NCBI GenBank assembly: GCA_047611265.1
Contig: JBLFWM010000004.1
Coordinates: forward strand, 1 to 64,000
DNA length: 64,000 nt
Source: GCA-2698665 sp047611265
GTDB lineage: Bacteria; Pseudomonadota; Gammaproteobacteria; GCA-002705445; GCA-002716945
Direction: 5' to 3'
Position 1 is the first letter of the stretch. Every line of letters begins with the position of its first letter. Shown in pieces: positions 16,194 to 24,101 of the stretch. The notes under the pieces are model-generated. The model was not told the origin of the DNA and searched no databases. It worked only from the letters and a program-made list of their open reading frames with translations. Made by a program: the position numbers and the translations under genes.

Positions 16194-17551
16194 TTTAGAA
16201 AAAAATCTTTAAAATAATTTGAGACACCCTCTAGAGGTATCTTTTCTTGCAGCATAGTATCTCTGTTTCTAATAGTAACCACACCTGTCTCTAAAGTATC
16301 AAAATCAATAGTAATACATAAAGGTGTTCCAATCTCATCATGCTTTCTATAATTTTTGCCAATATTCCCAGTATTTTCAACTACTACTCTGCCAATTCGT
16401 AAAGATTGAAGAGTATTTTTAAGTTTAAATGCAGCGTCCACTAATTCATTATTATTTTTCTTTAATGGAATTACTGCCGCTTTAATGGGAGCTAAATGTG
16501 AGGCAAAAGAAAGCACAATTCTTTCCTTGCCACCATCAAGTTTTTCAACACGGTATGCTTCATTAAGAATTGCTAGCACGCCTCTCTCTACTCCTGCAGA
16601 TGGTTCTATAACATAAGGTACAAAAAATTTATTTGTTTCAATATCTTGGACAGCAAGTTTTGCATTTGATGCATTATTAGTTTCTGTCTTAGACGACAGG
16701 TTAAGTTCACTTTGATTTTTACTATGTGATCCTAAGTCAAAATCAGTTCTATTGGCAATGCCCTCTAGCTCTTCTAATCCATGAGGGAATTGATACATTA
16801 AATCTACTGTTGCTTTTGAATAGTGGGCTAAATCATCCACCGGTACATTAAGTATTTCTAATTTATCCTTAGGTATGCCTTGTTCAGTCCACCAACTAAT
16901 TCTATTATTAACCCATTCCTTATGCCATTTATCATCTGACCCAGGCTTCACAAAATACTCTAGCTCCATTTGCTCAAATTCTCTGACTCTAAAAATAAAG
17001 TTTCGCGGAGTTATTTCATTTCTAAAAGCTTTACCAATTTGCGCTATCCCAAAAGGCAAAGATCTTCCGGTTGAATCAAGAACATTTTTAAAGTTAGTAA
17101 ATATCTGCTGCGCCGTCTCAGGCCTTAAGTATGCAAAATTGCTTCCATCTTCTATTGGCCCTACATTTGTCTTAAACATTAAATTAAATGGTCTTGGCTC
17201 TGTTAAATCTGAAGAGTTACAACTCGGGCATTTATTATTTTCTATGCTATCCACTTTCCATCTTGATTTACAAGTTTTGCAGTCAACCATTGGATCAGTA
17301 AATGTATTTTCATGCCCAGAGTGTTTAAGAACATCAGGATGCGTTAAAATAGAAGCATCTAAACCTTCCACATCATCCCGGTCATATATCATAGAACTCC
17401 ACCATGCATGCTTAAGGTTATTTTTTAATTCAACACCTAGCGGACCATAATCATAAAGACCCTGGAATCCACCATATATTTCATTTGATTGAAAAATAAA
17501 ACCTCTTCTTTTACAAAGAGCAACTAAGTCATCCATTGTGTGAGCAGTCAA
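16190..17551 (-). CDS. glyQS: Glycine--tRNA ligase, single-chain (alpha2) type
   Basis: A 453-residue class II synthetase charging tRNA-Gly. It is the homodimeric bacterial/eukaryote-like type: 'RGFIFQSNEIYGGFQGLYDY', GPLGVELKNN, a Cys-rich zinc-like insert (CKTCKSRWK and CPSCNSSD), 'RPETAQQIF', FRNEITPRN, and a C-terminal anticodon-binding domain (HDEIGTPLCITIDFD). Most gammaproteobacteria use the unrelated tetrameric GlyQ/GlyS, so this type is notable. Translation could start at Met1 or Met6 (MTAHTMDD). It is coupled to gmhB by a 4-bp overlap. Confidence 0.94.
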   Translation of the reverse strand: MTAHTMDDLVALCKRRGFIFQSNEIYGGFQGLYDYGPLGVELKNNLKHAWWSSMIYDRDDVEGLDASILTHPDVLKHSGHENTFTDPMVDCKTCKSRWKVDSIENNKCPSCNSSDLTEPRPFNLMFKTNVGPIEDGSNFAYLRPETAQQIFTNFKNVLDSTGRSLPFGIAQIGKAFRNEITPRNFIFRVREFEQMELEYFVKPGSDDKWHKEWVNNRISWWTEQGIPKDKLEILNVPVDDLAHYSKATVDLMYQFPHGLEELEGIANRTDFDLGSHSKNQSELNLSSKTETNNASNAKLAVQDIETNKFFVPYVIEPSAGVERGVLAILNEAYRVEKLDGGKERIVLSFASHLAPIKAAVIPLKKNNNELVDAAFKLKNTLQSLRIGRVVVENTGNIGKNYRKHDEIGTPLCITIDFDTLETGVVTIRNRDTMLQEKIPLEGVSNYFKDFFLK

Positions 17552-17695
17552 TTTCTATCCTGTGGTGTATTGAGATAATGATTATATCCCATTATTTCTT
17601 CTTAATTCTACTATAATTATTATAGAGCAAATTAATATTATAAACTTAAATTGTTCTATTCTTTGATCATTATCAGGTAAGGTCTAATGCCTAAA

Positions 17696-17712
17696 TGCAT
17701 TATTTTAGTGCA
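17696..17712 (+). promoter_or_regulatory. NtrC-like enhancer site 1
   Basis: TGCATTATTTTAGTGCA, a 17-bp dyad matching the NtrC consensus TGCACYANNNTGGTGCA at 12 of 14 defined positions. Its centre lies about 137 bp before the predicted glnA transcription start. Confidence 0.65.
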
Positions 17713-17737
17713 TTTGATCCATTATTGGTCATCTTAT

Positions 17738-17754
17738 TGCTCTATAATAAAGCA
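17738..17754 (+). promoter_or_regulatory. NtrC-like enhancer site 2 (weak)
   Basis: TGCTCTATAATAAAGCA keeps the TGC/GCA ends and 10 of 14 consensus positions. Its centre is 42 bp from site 1 and 41 bp from site 3, about four helical turns each. Another imperfect dyad (TGATCCATTATTGGTCA, 17715-17731) lies between it and site 1. Confidence 0.4.
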
Positions 17755-17778
17755 GATTATATGCTATATTAAATGATA

Positions 17779-17795
17779 TGCACTATATAGTTACA
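17779..17795 (+). promoter_or_regulatory. NtrC-like site 3
   Basis: TGCACTATATAGTTACA matches 11 of 14 consensus positions, with a perfect left half-site TGCACTA. Its centre is about 54 bp upstream of the predicted start, close enough to act as a governor-type or accessory site. Confidence 0.5.
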
Positions 17796-17813
17796 TTACT
17801 GTGAATTTAAAGT

Positions 17814-17829
17814 TGGCATGATTAATGCA
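17814..17829 (+). promoter_or_regulatory. Sigma-54 (-24/-12) promoter of glnA
   Basis: TTGGCATGATTAATGCA contains the invariant GG and GC 12 bp apart, as in the TGGCAYR-N4-TTGCW consensus. The predicted start is near 17841, about 27 bases before the glnA ATG. Nearby ntrB-ntrC and upstream NtrC-like sites support nitrogen-regulated expression. Confidence 0.8.
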
Positions 17830-17867
17830 GGAATATATGTACACAAATAACATAGAGGAGCAATGAA

Positions 17868-19280
17868 ATGAGTGTCGAGGATGTACTAAAAATAGTAAAA
17901 GAAAAAGAAGTTAAATTTATTGACTATAGATTTACAAATACAAATGGGAAAGAACAGCATGTAACAGTTACAGCAAATGAAGATGGAATTAAAACAGATT
18001 TTACAGAAGGTAAAATGTTTGATGGTTCTTCCATAGCTGGCTGGAAAAATATCAATGAATCAGACATGATATTGATGCCAGACCCAAGCACTGCAGTTAT
18101 GGACCCATTTTTTGATGAGCCAACCCTAATAGTGACTTGCGACATTATTGAACCAGATGACGGTAAAGCATATGAAAAAGATCCAAGATCTATCGCTAGA
18201 AAAGCCGAAAATTATTTAAAAGAATCAGGTATTGCTGATACAGCTTATTTTGGACCAGAAAATGAATTCTTTATATTTGATGATGTAAGGTTTGAAGATA
18301 AGGCTGGAAGTTCTTCTTTTGCAGTTGATTCAACTGAAGCATCCTATAACAGTAACAAAAAATATGAAGAAGGAAATATGGGGCATAGACCATTAATGAA
18401 AGGTGGCTACTTCCCTGTACCACCAGTTGATGCATTGCAAGATTGTAGGTCTGCCATGGTTACAACTTGTCAAGAAATGGGAGTTCCCTGTGAAGTTCAT
18501 CATCATGAAGTTGCTACAGCAGGACAATGTGAAATTGGTACAGTTTTTAATACATTAGTTGCTAAAGCAGATGAAGTTCAAAAATTTAAATATGTTGTTA
18601 TGAATGTTGCGCACGCCTATGGCAAAACTGCCACATTCATGCCTAAGCCTATAGTAGGTGACAATGGAAGTGGAATGCATGTACATATGTCACTATCAAA
18701 AGATGGTAAAAATATTTTTGCTGGTGATAAATATGGGAATATGTCAGAAGACGCCTTATTCTATATTGGCGGAATCATAAAACATGCACGTGCGTTAAAT
18801 GCATTTACCAATGCATCAACGAATGGTTATAAAAGGCTAATCCCTGGTTTTGAGGCTCCTGTAATACTTACTTATTCTGCACGTAATAGATCTGCAGCAA
18901 TAAGAATTCCTTATGTTATGAGTGATAAAGCTAGACGTATTGAAGTAAGATTTCCTGACTCAACGGCTAATCCATACTTGGCATTTAGTGCGTTAATGAT
19001 GGCTGGTCTTGATGGTATTAAAAATAAAATTAGTCCGGGAGAAGCTATGGACCAAGACTTATTTGAGCTAACTCCTGAAGAAGAGAAAATGTTACCTACT
19101 GTTGCACCTGGATTGGATGTAGCTCTTGAGGCTCTAGATAAAGATAGAGACTTTTTAAAAGAAGGTGGCGTATTCACTGACAAGATGATTGACTCTTACA
19201 TTGGACTTAAATATGAAGAAGTTCAAAGACTAAGGGCTTCAACTCATCCTTGTGAGTTTGAGATGTACTATAGTCTATAA
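17868..19280 (+). CDS. glnA: Glutamine synthetase type I, adenylylation Tyr replaced by Phe
   Basis: A 470-residue GSI enzyme forming glutamine from glutamate, ammonia and ATP. Signatures include 'KMFDGSSIAGWKNINESDM', 'GPENEFFIFDDV', 'EVHHHEVATAGQCEIG', 'NGSGMHVHMSLSKDG' and 'NRSAAIRIP'. The C-terminal region aligns with E. coli GlnA around its adenylylation site, where NLYDLP is here DLFELT: residue 399 is Phe (codon ttt at 19062-19064). Covalent inactivation by GlnE should therefore not occur at this position. The start has a GAGGAG site. It is transcribed from a sigma-54 promoter and followed by a terminator, then ntrB-ntrC. Confidence 0.97.
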   Translation: MSVEDVLKIVKEKEVKFIDYRFTNTNGKEQHVTVTANEDGIKTDFTEGKMFDGSSIAGWKNINESDMILMPDPSTAVMDPFFDEPTLIVTCDIIEPDDGKAYEKDPRSIARKAENYLKESGIADTAYFGPENEFFIFDDVRFEDKAGSSSFAVDSTEASYNSNKKYEEGNMGHRPLMKGGYFPVPPVDALQDCRSAMVTTCQEMGVPCEVHHHEVATAGQCEIGTVFNTLVAKADEVQKFKYVVMNVAHAYGKTATFMPKPIVGDNGSGMHVHMSLSKDGKNIFAGDKYGNMSEDALFYIGGIIKHARALNAFTNASTNGYKRLIPGFEAPVILTYSARNRSAAIRIPYVMSDKARRIEVRFPDSTANPYLAFSALMMAGLDGIKNKISPGEAMDQDLFELTPEEEKMLPTVAPGLDVALEALDKDRDFLKEGGVFTDKMIDSYIGLKYEEVQRLRASTHPCEFEMYYSL

Positions 19281-19289
19281 CCTTTTAAT

Positions 19290-19325
19290 GGCTGCCTTCT
19301 AATATGAGGGCAGCCTATATTTTTG
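19290..19325 (+). terminator. Rho-independent terminator after glnA
   Basis: GGCTGCC / GGGCAGCC stem with an 11-base loop, then TATATTTTT. It lies between glnA and ntrB (ATG at 19332), so ntrB-ntrC would depend on read-through or a promoter not recognised here. Confidence 0.85.
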
Positions 19326-19331
19326 CTAATT

Positions 19332-20408
19332 ATGAGCACTATTCTTAAAAATAAAAAGACACACCATATAAGTTCAAGTTATGACATATTAGATAATTTA
19401 AGGACTGCCATACTAATACTTGATAAAGGTTTTAATTATGTCTATACAAATGCTTCAGCAGTTGATTTGTTAGGTTCTGCAACTGCTATCAAAAAAATTA
19501 CTGAGCTGCGTTGTGAAAATATTAGCTTATCAACGTACCTAAATAATATTAGTACAGATTCACAGTCTATAATGCTTAGAGATTTGAAGTTTAAAAATTT
19601 TGATCGCGTAGAGCGTATTGTTGACTGCAATATCTCTAGTTACCATGATGGTGAAATTAAATATATATTATTAGAACTAAATGAAACTGGGAGATTATAT
19701 AATATCTCTCTTGATCAGAATTTAATAGACCAACAAAAAGCTACCAGAGAAATGGTAAAAGGTTTATCTCATGAGATTAAAAATCCTTTAGGCGGTATCA
19801 TGGGTGCAGCGCAACTTTTAGATAGAACGCTAACTGATAAATCTCAAGCTAAGTTTACTAAAATTATTCGCAAAGAATCTGAGAGATTATTAAAATTAAT
19901 AAATGCAATGGCATCACCATTACCATCTGAAAATAAGAATATGATTAATATTCATGAGGTTACTGAACATGTAACTGAATTATTTAAATATGATGCAGAA
20001 AATCTAGGTGTTAGTTTTATTAAAGACTATGACCCTAGTATCCCGCAGCTCTATCTTGATAAAAACCAAATAATTCAGGCCCTTATAAATATAATAAGAA
20101 ATGCTATTCAGGCTATAAATAAAGATGGAAAAATTATCATTAAGACGAGGCCACTGTTGAAATATACAATTGGGGATACAAGGCATGACTTAGTTATTAA
20201 AATTGATGTTATAGATAATGGAGTTGGAATACCAGAAAAAAAATTGAAAGAAATATTCTATCCAATGGTAACTACAAAAAATGATGGAATGGGGCTTGGA
20301 TTAACTATAGCTCAGTCCATAGTAATGCAAAACAAAGGAATCATTGAATGCAAAAGTAAAAATAAAGAAACAGTTTTTTCTATTATCATTCCATGGTGCA
20401 CTGAATGA
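19332..20408 (+). CDS. ntrB: Nitrogen regulation sensor histidine kinase NtrB (GlnL)
   Basis: A 358-residue cytoplasmic kinase/phosphatase controlling NtrC. Domains: PAS-like sensor (about 20-110), HisKA with GLSHEIKNPLGG (His147 phosphorylated), and an ATPase with N-box NIIRNAIQAI, G1 DNGVGIPEKK and G2 GMGLGLTIAQS. There are no membrane segments, as in NtrB. The ATG at 19332 is chosen over an in-frame TTG nine bases earlier; both have weak ribosome sites. It ends overlapping ntrC by 4 bp. Confidence 0.94.
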   Translation: MSTILKNKKTHHISSSYDILDNLRTAILILDKGFNYVYTNASAVDLLGSATAIKKITELRCENISLSTYLNNISTDSQSIMLRDLKFKNFDRVERIVDCNISSYHDGEIKYILLELNETGRLYNISLDQNLIDQQKATREMVKGLSHEIKNPLGGIMGAAQLLDRTLTDKSQAKFTKIIRKESERLLKLINAMASPLPSENKNMINIHEVTEHVTELFKYDAENLGVSFIKDYDPSIPQLYLDKNQIIQALINIIRNAIQAINKDGKIIIKTRPLLKYTIGDTRHDLVIKIDVIDNGVGIPEKKLKEIFYPMVTTKNDGMGLGLTIAQSIVMQNKGIIECKSKNKETVFSIIIPWCTE

Positions 20409-21796
20409 TCAAATCTAAATTATGGATAGTTGATGATGAAGAGAGCATAAGAGAGATATGCAAAAGTGCTCTAGAAGATAGTTTTTTCATAGAAACATTC
20501 CCTAATGGTTCGGAAGCCTTGTTAGCTCTAAATTCAGATAAACCAGACCTCATTATAACGGATATTAAAATGCCAGGTCTTTCTGGTTTAGATTTACTTC
20601 AAAAAGTTTCAGAGAAATATCCTGGTTTACCAACTATTGTTATTACTGCGCATTCAGATATAGATAATGCTCTTTCAGCATATAAAGGTGGAGCATTTGA
20701 GTATCTTCCAAAACCATTTGATGTTGATAAAATTAGATCACTCGCATTGAAAGCTTTAAACCAATCCGATTCTGCCATCACTCCAAAAAAATCTAAAACT
20801 ATGCAGCCACCTAAAATTATTGGACAAGCCCAATCATTACAAAACCTCTTTAGAGCAATTGGGAAAATATCAAATTCTGATATCACTGTACTTATAAGAG
20901 GCGAGTCTGGAACTGGGAAGGAATTAATAGCTCAAGCCGTGCATGATAACAGTAAAAGAAATGTAGAACCATTTGTGGCAATCAATGTTGCTGCAATACC
21001 TCATGACTTACTCGAATCAGAATTATTTGGACACGAGAAAGGAGCTTTCACTGGAGCCCAAGCACAAAGAATTGGAAGGTTTGAGCAAGCGCAAGGAGGA
21101 ACACTATTCCTTGACGAGATTGGTGACATGCATCCAGAATTACAAACAAGACTATTACGAGTACTATCAAGCCAAGAGTTTTATCGAGTAGGCGGACATA
21201 GGCCTATTAAATCTGATGTAAGAATTATAGCAGCAACAAATCAATCAATAGAAGATTTAATAAAAATAGGTAAGTTTAGAGAAGATCTGTATCATAGATT
21301 AAATGTATTTAAACTTGTGCTTCCACCATTAAGAGAACGGAAAGAAGATATAGCATCATTAATAACATATTTTTTAAAAACATATGCTGCTGAATTAAAT
21401 ACCGAAGAAAAAAGAATAGATGATATAACCTTGCAGTATCTTGTAGGATTTAACTGGCCAGGAAATATTAGGCAGTTAGAAAATATATGCAGATATTTAA
21501 CAGTAATGAGTGCATCTTCTGTTATTACAATAGATGATTTGCCAGATGATATATTTAAAAATAACCAAGAAGTGGATATCTCCAAAGCCAGTGGTAATTG
21601 GAAATCTGACCTTCAACAACACATACGGGGAGAAATACCTTCGGACAAAGATATCCTTAAAAAAATAGGTGTTGAGGTAGAGAAGATTTTAATTGAAGAG
21701 TCTCTAATTGCAACAGATGGTATTAAATCAGAAGCTGCAAAACTACTAGGTTGGGGACGCAATACTTTGGCAAGAAAAGCAAAAAAAACTAAATAA
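20405..21796 (+). CDS. ntrC: Nitrogen regulation response regulator NtrC (GlnG)
   Basis: A 463-residue sigma-54 activator. Receiver domain with phospho-acceptor Asp53 (IITDIKMPG). AAA+ domain with Walker A GESGTGKE (about 166-173), sigma-54 contact loop GAFTGA (about 213-218) and Walker B LFLDEIGDMH. C-terminal Fis-type helix-turn-helix (EAAKLLGWGRNTLARKAKK). Translationally coupled to ntrB through ATGA. It should act on the sigma-54 promoter and dyads ahead of glnA. The convergent gpsA gene overlaps its end by 8 bp. Confidence 0.96.
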   Translation: MIKSKLWIVDDEESIREICKSALEDSFFIETFPNGSEALLALNSDKPDLIITDIKMPGLSGLDLLQKVSEKYPGLPTIVITAHSDIDNALSAYKGGAFEYLPKPFDVDKIRSLALKALNQSDSAITPKKSKTMQPPKIIGQAQSLQNLFRAIGKISNSDITVLIRGESGTGKELIAQAVHDNSKRNVEPFVAINVAAIPHDLLESELFGHEKGAFTGAQAQRIGRFEQAQGGTLFLDEIGDMHPELQTRLLRVLSSQEFYRVGGHRPIKSDVRIIAATNQSIEDLIKIGKFREDLYHRLNVFKLVLPPLRERKEDIASLITYFLKTYAAELNTEEKRIDDITLQYLVGFNWPGNIRQLENICRYLTVMSASSVITIDDLPDDIFKNNQEVDISKASGNWKSDLQQHIRGEIPSDKDILKKIGVEVEKILIEESLIATDGIKSEAAKLLGWGRNTLARKAKKTK

Positions 21797-22796
21797 ATAA
21801 TTGATTTAAAACAGTCTTTGGATCAGCATCTAAATATAAAATTTTATAAGCAGCCTGAACAATTTTAGATTCCCCAAATATTTCTTTATGAGTATTCAGT
21901 GTTGATGTTGACAAGTATCCTTCTACAGTTCCAATCTTAGTAATAATTTTTTTTATATTATATTTGCCTATGATTTTTAAACCTAACTGTCTATTTCTTG
22001 ATGCATTAAAGTAACAAGTTAAATGAATGTCACCATAGCATGCTGGGCTAAGAACTGTTGCTTCAAGCTGCTCTTCTGTAACCATATATGGACTCTGACT
22101 ACCACATATCTTTCTAGAAATATTTTTAACATCTTTTTGTGATAAGGAGATAAGCTCTTCTATATATTCATCAGGATATGAATTAACTGTTAAAATCCCA
22201 GCTAAAATACCAGATATATTTTTTATTACACCAGAAATTTCAACTCCTATAATGTCAGAAGTTTTCTCAAACTTAAGATTTTCTGTCTCCATAATTCCAA
22301 TAATTGAATTTGCTAATATTTCACATGTTGAGGCAATACTAACTCTTAAAGGTTTGGTGGCAACTAAATCTTTTGCAAAACTTGGACCAGAGATAATACA
22401 TTTTTTTATATTGGGTGATAATACTTTATCTATGATTTCATGAAACAACAAACCTTTTGAATGATCTAAGCCTTTTGTTAGCCATATGATTGATTCACAA
22501 GATTTAAAATAAATATTATGACTATTAATGATATCTGTAAAACCAGAACTAGATGAAGCAATAACATTAAAATTATTAGCACCGTCTGACAAATGATTAA
22601 GGTCTGTAAGTTTTCGAAAAATAATATTTTTATTAAAAGATAAGTTTAAATCTTTATAGAAAAGAGATTCATTATACTCATTTACTTTATTATCATCGCG
22701 AAGGAAAACTTCAATCTTATTATCAAGACATGACAAATGGTTAGCCACAGCTAGACCCCATTCTCCTGCACCAAATATTCGAAATGTTTTTATCAT
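21789..22796 (-). CDS. gpsA: Glycerol-3-phosphate dehydrogenase [NAD(P)+]
   Basis: A 335-residue enzyme reducing dihydroxyacetone phosphate to sn-glycerol 3-phosphate for phospholipid synthesis. NAD-binding FGAGEWGLAVA (about 8-18), 'WLTKGLD', ISGPSFAKD and 'SPACYGDIHLTCYFNASRNRQLG' are GpsA landmarks. The sequence is more divergent than typical (GEWG for GSWG, and ACYGD for AGLGD). It follows secB closely, keeping the enterobacterial yibN-secB-gpsA order but without grxC. Confidence 0.9.
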   Translation of the reverse strand: MIKTFRIFGAGEWGLAVANHLSCLDNKIEVFLRDDNKVNEYNESLFYKDLNLSFNKNIIFRKLTDLNHLSDGANNFNVIASSSSGFTDIINSHNIYFKSCESIIWLTKGLDHSKGLLFHEIIDKVLSPNIKKCIISGPSFAKDLVATKPLRVSIASTCEILANSIIGIMETENLKFEKTSDIIGVEISGVIKNISGILAGILTVNSYPDEYIEELISLSQKDVKNISRKICGSQSPYMVTEEQLEATVLSPACYGDIHLTCYFNASRNRQLGLKIIGKYNIKKIITKIGTVEGYLSTSTLNTHKEIFGESKIVQAAYKILYLDADPKTVLNQLFI

Positions 22797-22799
22797 TAT

Positions 22800-23234
22800 T
22801 TAATGTTTATTTTTAGAAAGCTCTTGTTGATATAAAGCATTAAAATCAATTGGGGCTATAAATATTGGTGGGAAACCAGCCTTCTGGACAAGAGAAGATA
22901 TTGTTTCTCTGGCATAAGGAAAAATAACTTCCGGACATCTTATGTTTAAAAAAACATCTTTAAGCTCATCATCGGCTCCATCTATTACAAATAATCCAGA
23001 CTGTTTGACCTCAACTAGGTATATAACATTATTTTCTGTTTCAGCCTTCACATTAATGTCTAATGTAATATCATACGTAGTATCATCAACCGTAGCTATC
23101 GTGGTATTTAAGTTAAAAGCAACTTTAGGCGTTGCTTTTATATTGTCAAAAATTGCAGGGGCTTCTGGTGACTCTAATGATAGGTCTTTTGTGAATATCC
23201 TTTTGACAAAGAATTTAATATCTTTTTTATCCAT
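22800..23234 (-). CDS. secB: Protein-export chaperone SecB
   Basis: A 144-residue export chaperone that holds precursors unfolded and passes them to SecA. Recognised by 'IFTKDLSLESPEAP', the beta-strand core and the C-terminal 'CPEVIFPYARETISSLVQKAGFPP' (in part). Size and position between a rhodanese-like gene and gpsA match gammaproteobacteria. Confidence 0.95.
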   Translation of the reverse strand: MDKKDIKFFVKRIFTKDLSLESPEAPAIFDNIKATPKVAFNLNTTIATVDDTTYDITLDINVKAETENNVIYLVEVKQSGLFVIDGADDELKDVFLNIRCPEVIFPYARETISSLVQKAGFPPIFIAPIDFNALYQQELSKNKH

Positions 23235-23235
23235 T

Positions 23236-23640
23236 TTAATCTTCTCCAGTTAATGGCATATTATTTTCTATCCATGACTTTATGCCACCCTCTAAATAAA
23301 AAACTTGTTGTATTCCTAATGTTGAAAATTTTGACGCAGCCTTCAAGGCATCTGAATCTGTACTAGCATATGCAACAAATGGATTGTCATTCTTAGTATC
23401 AAGTTTTTCAATATCTTCAAGGTTTAGATTTATAGCGGTAATAATATGTCCCGATTTAAACTCTTCTGCTGTTCGAAAATCTACTAAAGTAATTTTTGAA
23501 TTATTTAAAAGTTTTGTTAATTCATCACAAGATAGTTTTTGGACTTTACCAAAAAGAGATTTGGTTTCTAAATTAAAAATAAGGAAGACGAGCACCACTA
23601 GGGCTATAAATAATATTATATTATTTGCTATAAATTCCAA
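23236..23640 (-). CDS. Membrane-anchored rhodanese-like protein without catalytic Cys (YibN-like)
   Basis: A 134-residue protein with an N-terminal membrane helix (about 5-25) and a rhodanese fold ('ITLVDFRTAEEFKSGHI', 'QQVFYLEGGIKSWIENNMPL'). The active-site loop, normally YCxxGxRS, reads YASTDSD: the persulfide Cys is Ala. It is therefore probably a binding or sensor domain, not a sulfurtransferase. It occupies the yibN position ahead of secB and lies beside an ArsR-type regulator with a persulfide-sensor Cys pattern. Confidence 0.85.
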   Translation of the reverse strand: MEFIANNIILFIALVVLVFLIFNLETKSLFGKVQKLSCDELTKLLNNSKITLVDFRTAEEFKSGHIITAINLNLEDIEKLDTKNDNPFVAYASTDSDALKAASKFSTLGIQQVFYLEGGIKSWIENNMPLTGED

Positions 23641-23656
23641 TGAAACCGTCCTTTAT

Positions 23657-24004
23657 TTATTTTTGATGTGAACAAAAAACTTCTCTCATCATTTCAATGA
23701 GTTTTAAAGTTTTAAGATCACTAACTTTGTAGAATACTTTATTAGCTGATTTTCTTGCAGACAAAATTCCTTTGTCTCTCAAGATAGCTAAATGTTGAGA
23801 AATATTACTTTGAGATGTTCCGACATTATTAACAATATCTTGAACACTGAACTCATCTTCCCCTAGTTTGCATAATATCATCAACCTTAATGGATGAGAC
23901 ATTGCCTTCATAGATCTTGATGCAGTTTCCACGTCATCTTGAATCTGTTTCTCTTGAATTGAAATATCTTCTACGATATCTAAGTTTATGTTTTCAGTTT
24001 CCAT
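23657..24004 (-). CDS. ArsR-family repressor, BigR/SqrR/YgaV type
   Basis: A 115-residue winged-helix repressor (MSHPLRLMILCKLGED, then the recognition helix 'TSQSNISQHLAILRDKG'). Cys45 in LMILC and Cys111 near the end (REVFC) match the two Cys that form a tetrasulfide link in persulfide sensors such as YgaV, BigR and SqrR. Metal-site residues of classical ArsR (ELCVCDL) are absent. It probably controls the adjacent rhodanese-like gene and perhaps sulfide-oxidation genes; this is inference from family and context. Confidence 0.85.
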   Translation of the reverse strand: METENINLDIVEDISIQEKQIQDDVETASRSMKAMSHPLRLMILCKLGEDEFSVQDIVNNVGTSQSNISQHLAILRDKGILSARKSANKVFYKVSDLKTLKLIEMMREVFCSHQK

Positions 24005-24101
24005 ATATGGTAATTTTCTTAATCAATACATCTATATTAGACAAAACTAATAAGATAATAAAGGAATATAATGGTATTATTTTTGTTAATAGAAAAATAT
24101 A

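Larger units (their letters stand above)
17552..17867 (+). promoter_or_regulatory. glnA control region (316 bp between divergent glyQS and glnA)
   Basis: Non-coding region with no gene. It carries a sigma-54 promoter close to glnA and several 17-bp dyads resembling NtrC sites upstream (listed separately). The glyQS promoter on the other strand must also lie here, but no clear match was picked out. Confidence 0.75.

Noticed and set aside
17552..17867. A small gene or tRNA in the glyQS-glnA gap
   Set aside because: No cloverleaf or open frame with a ribosome site; the region is accounted for by regulatory elements.
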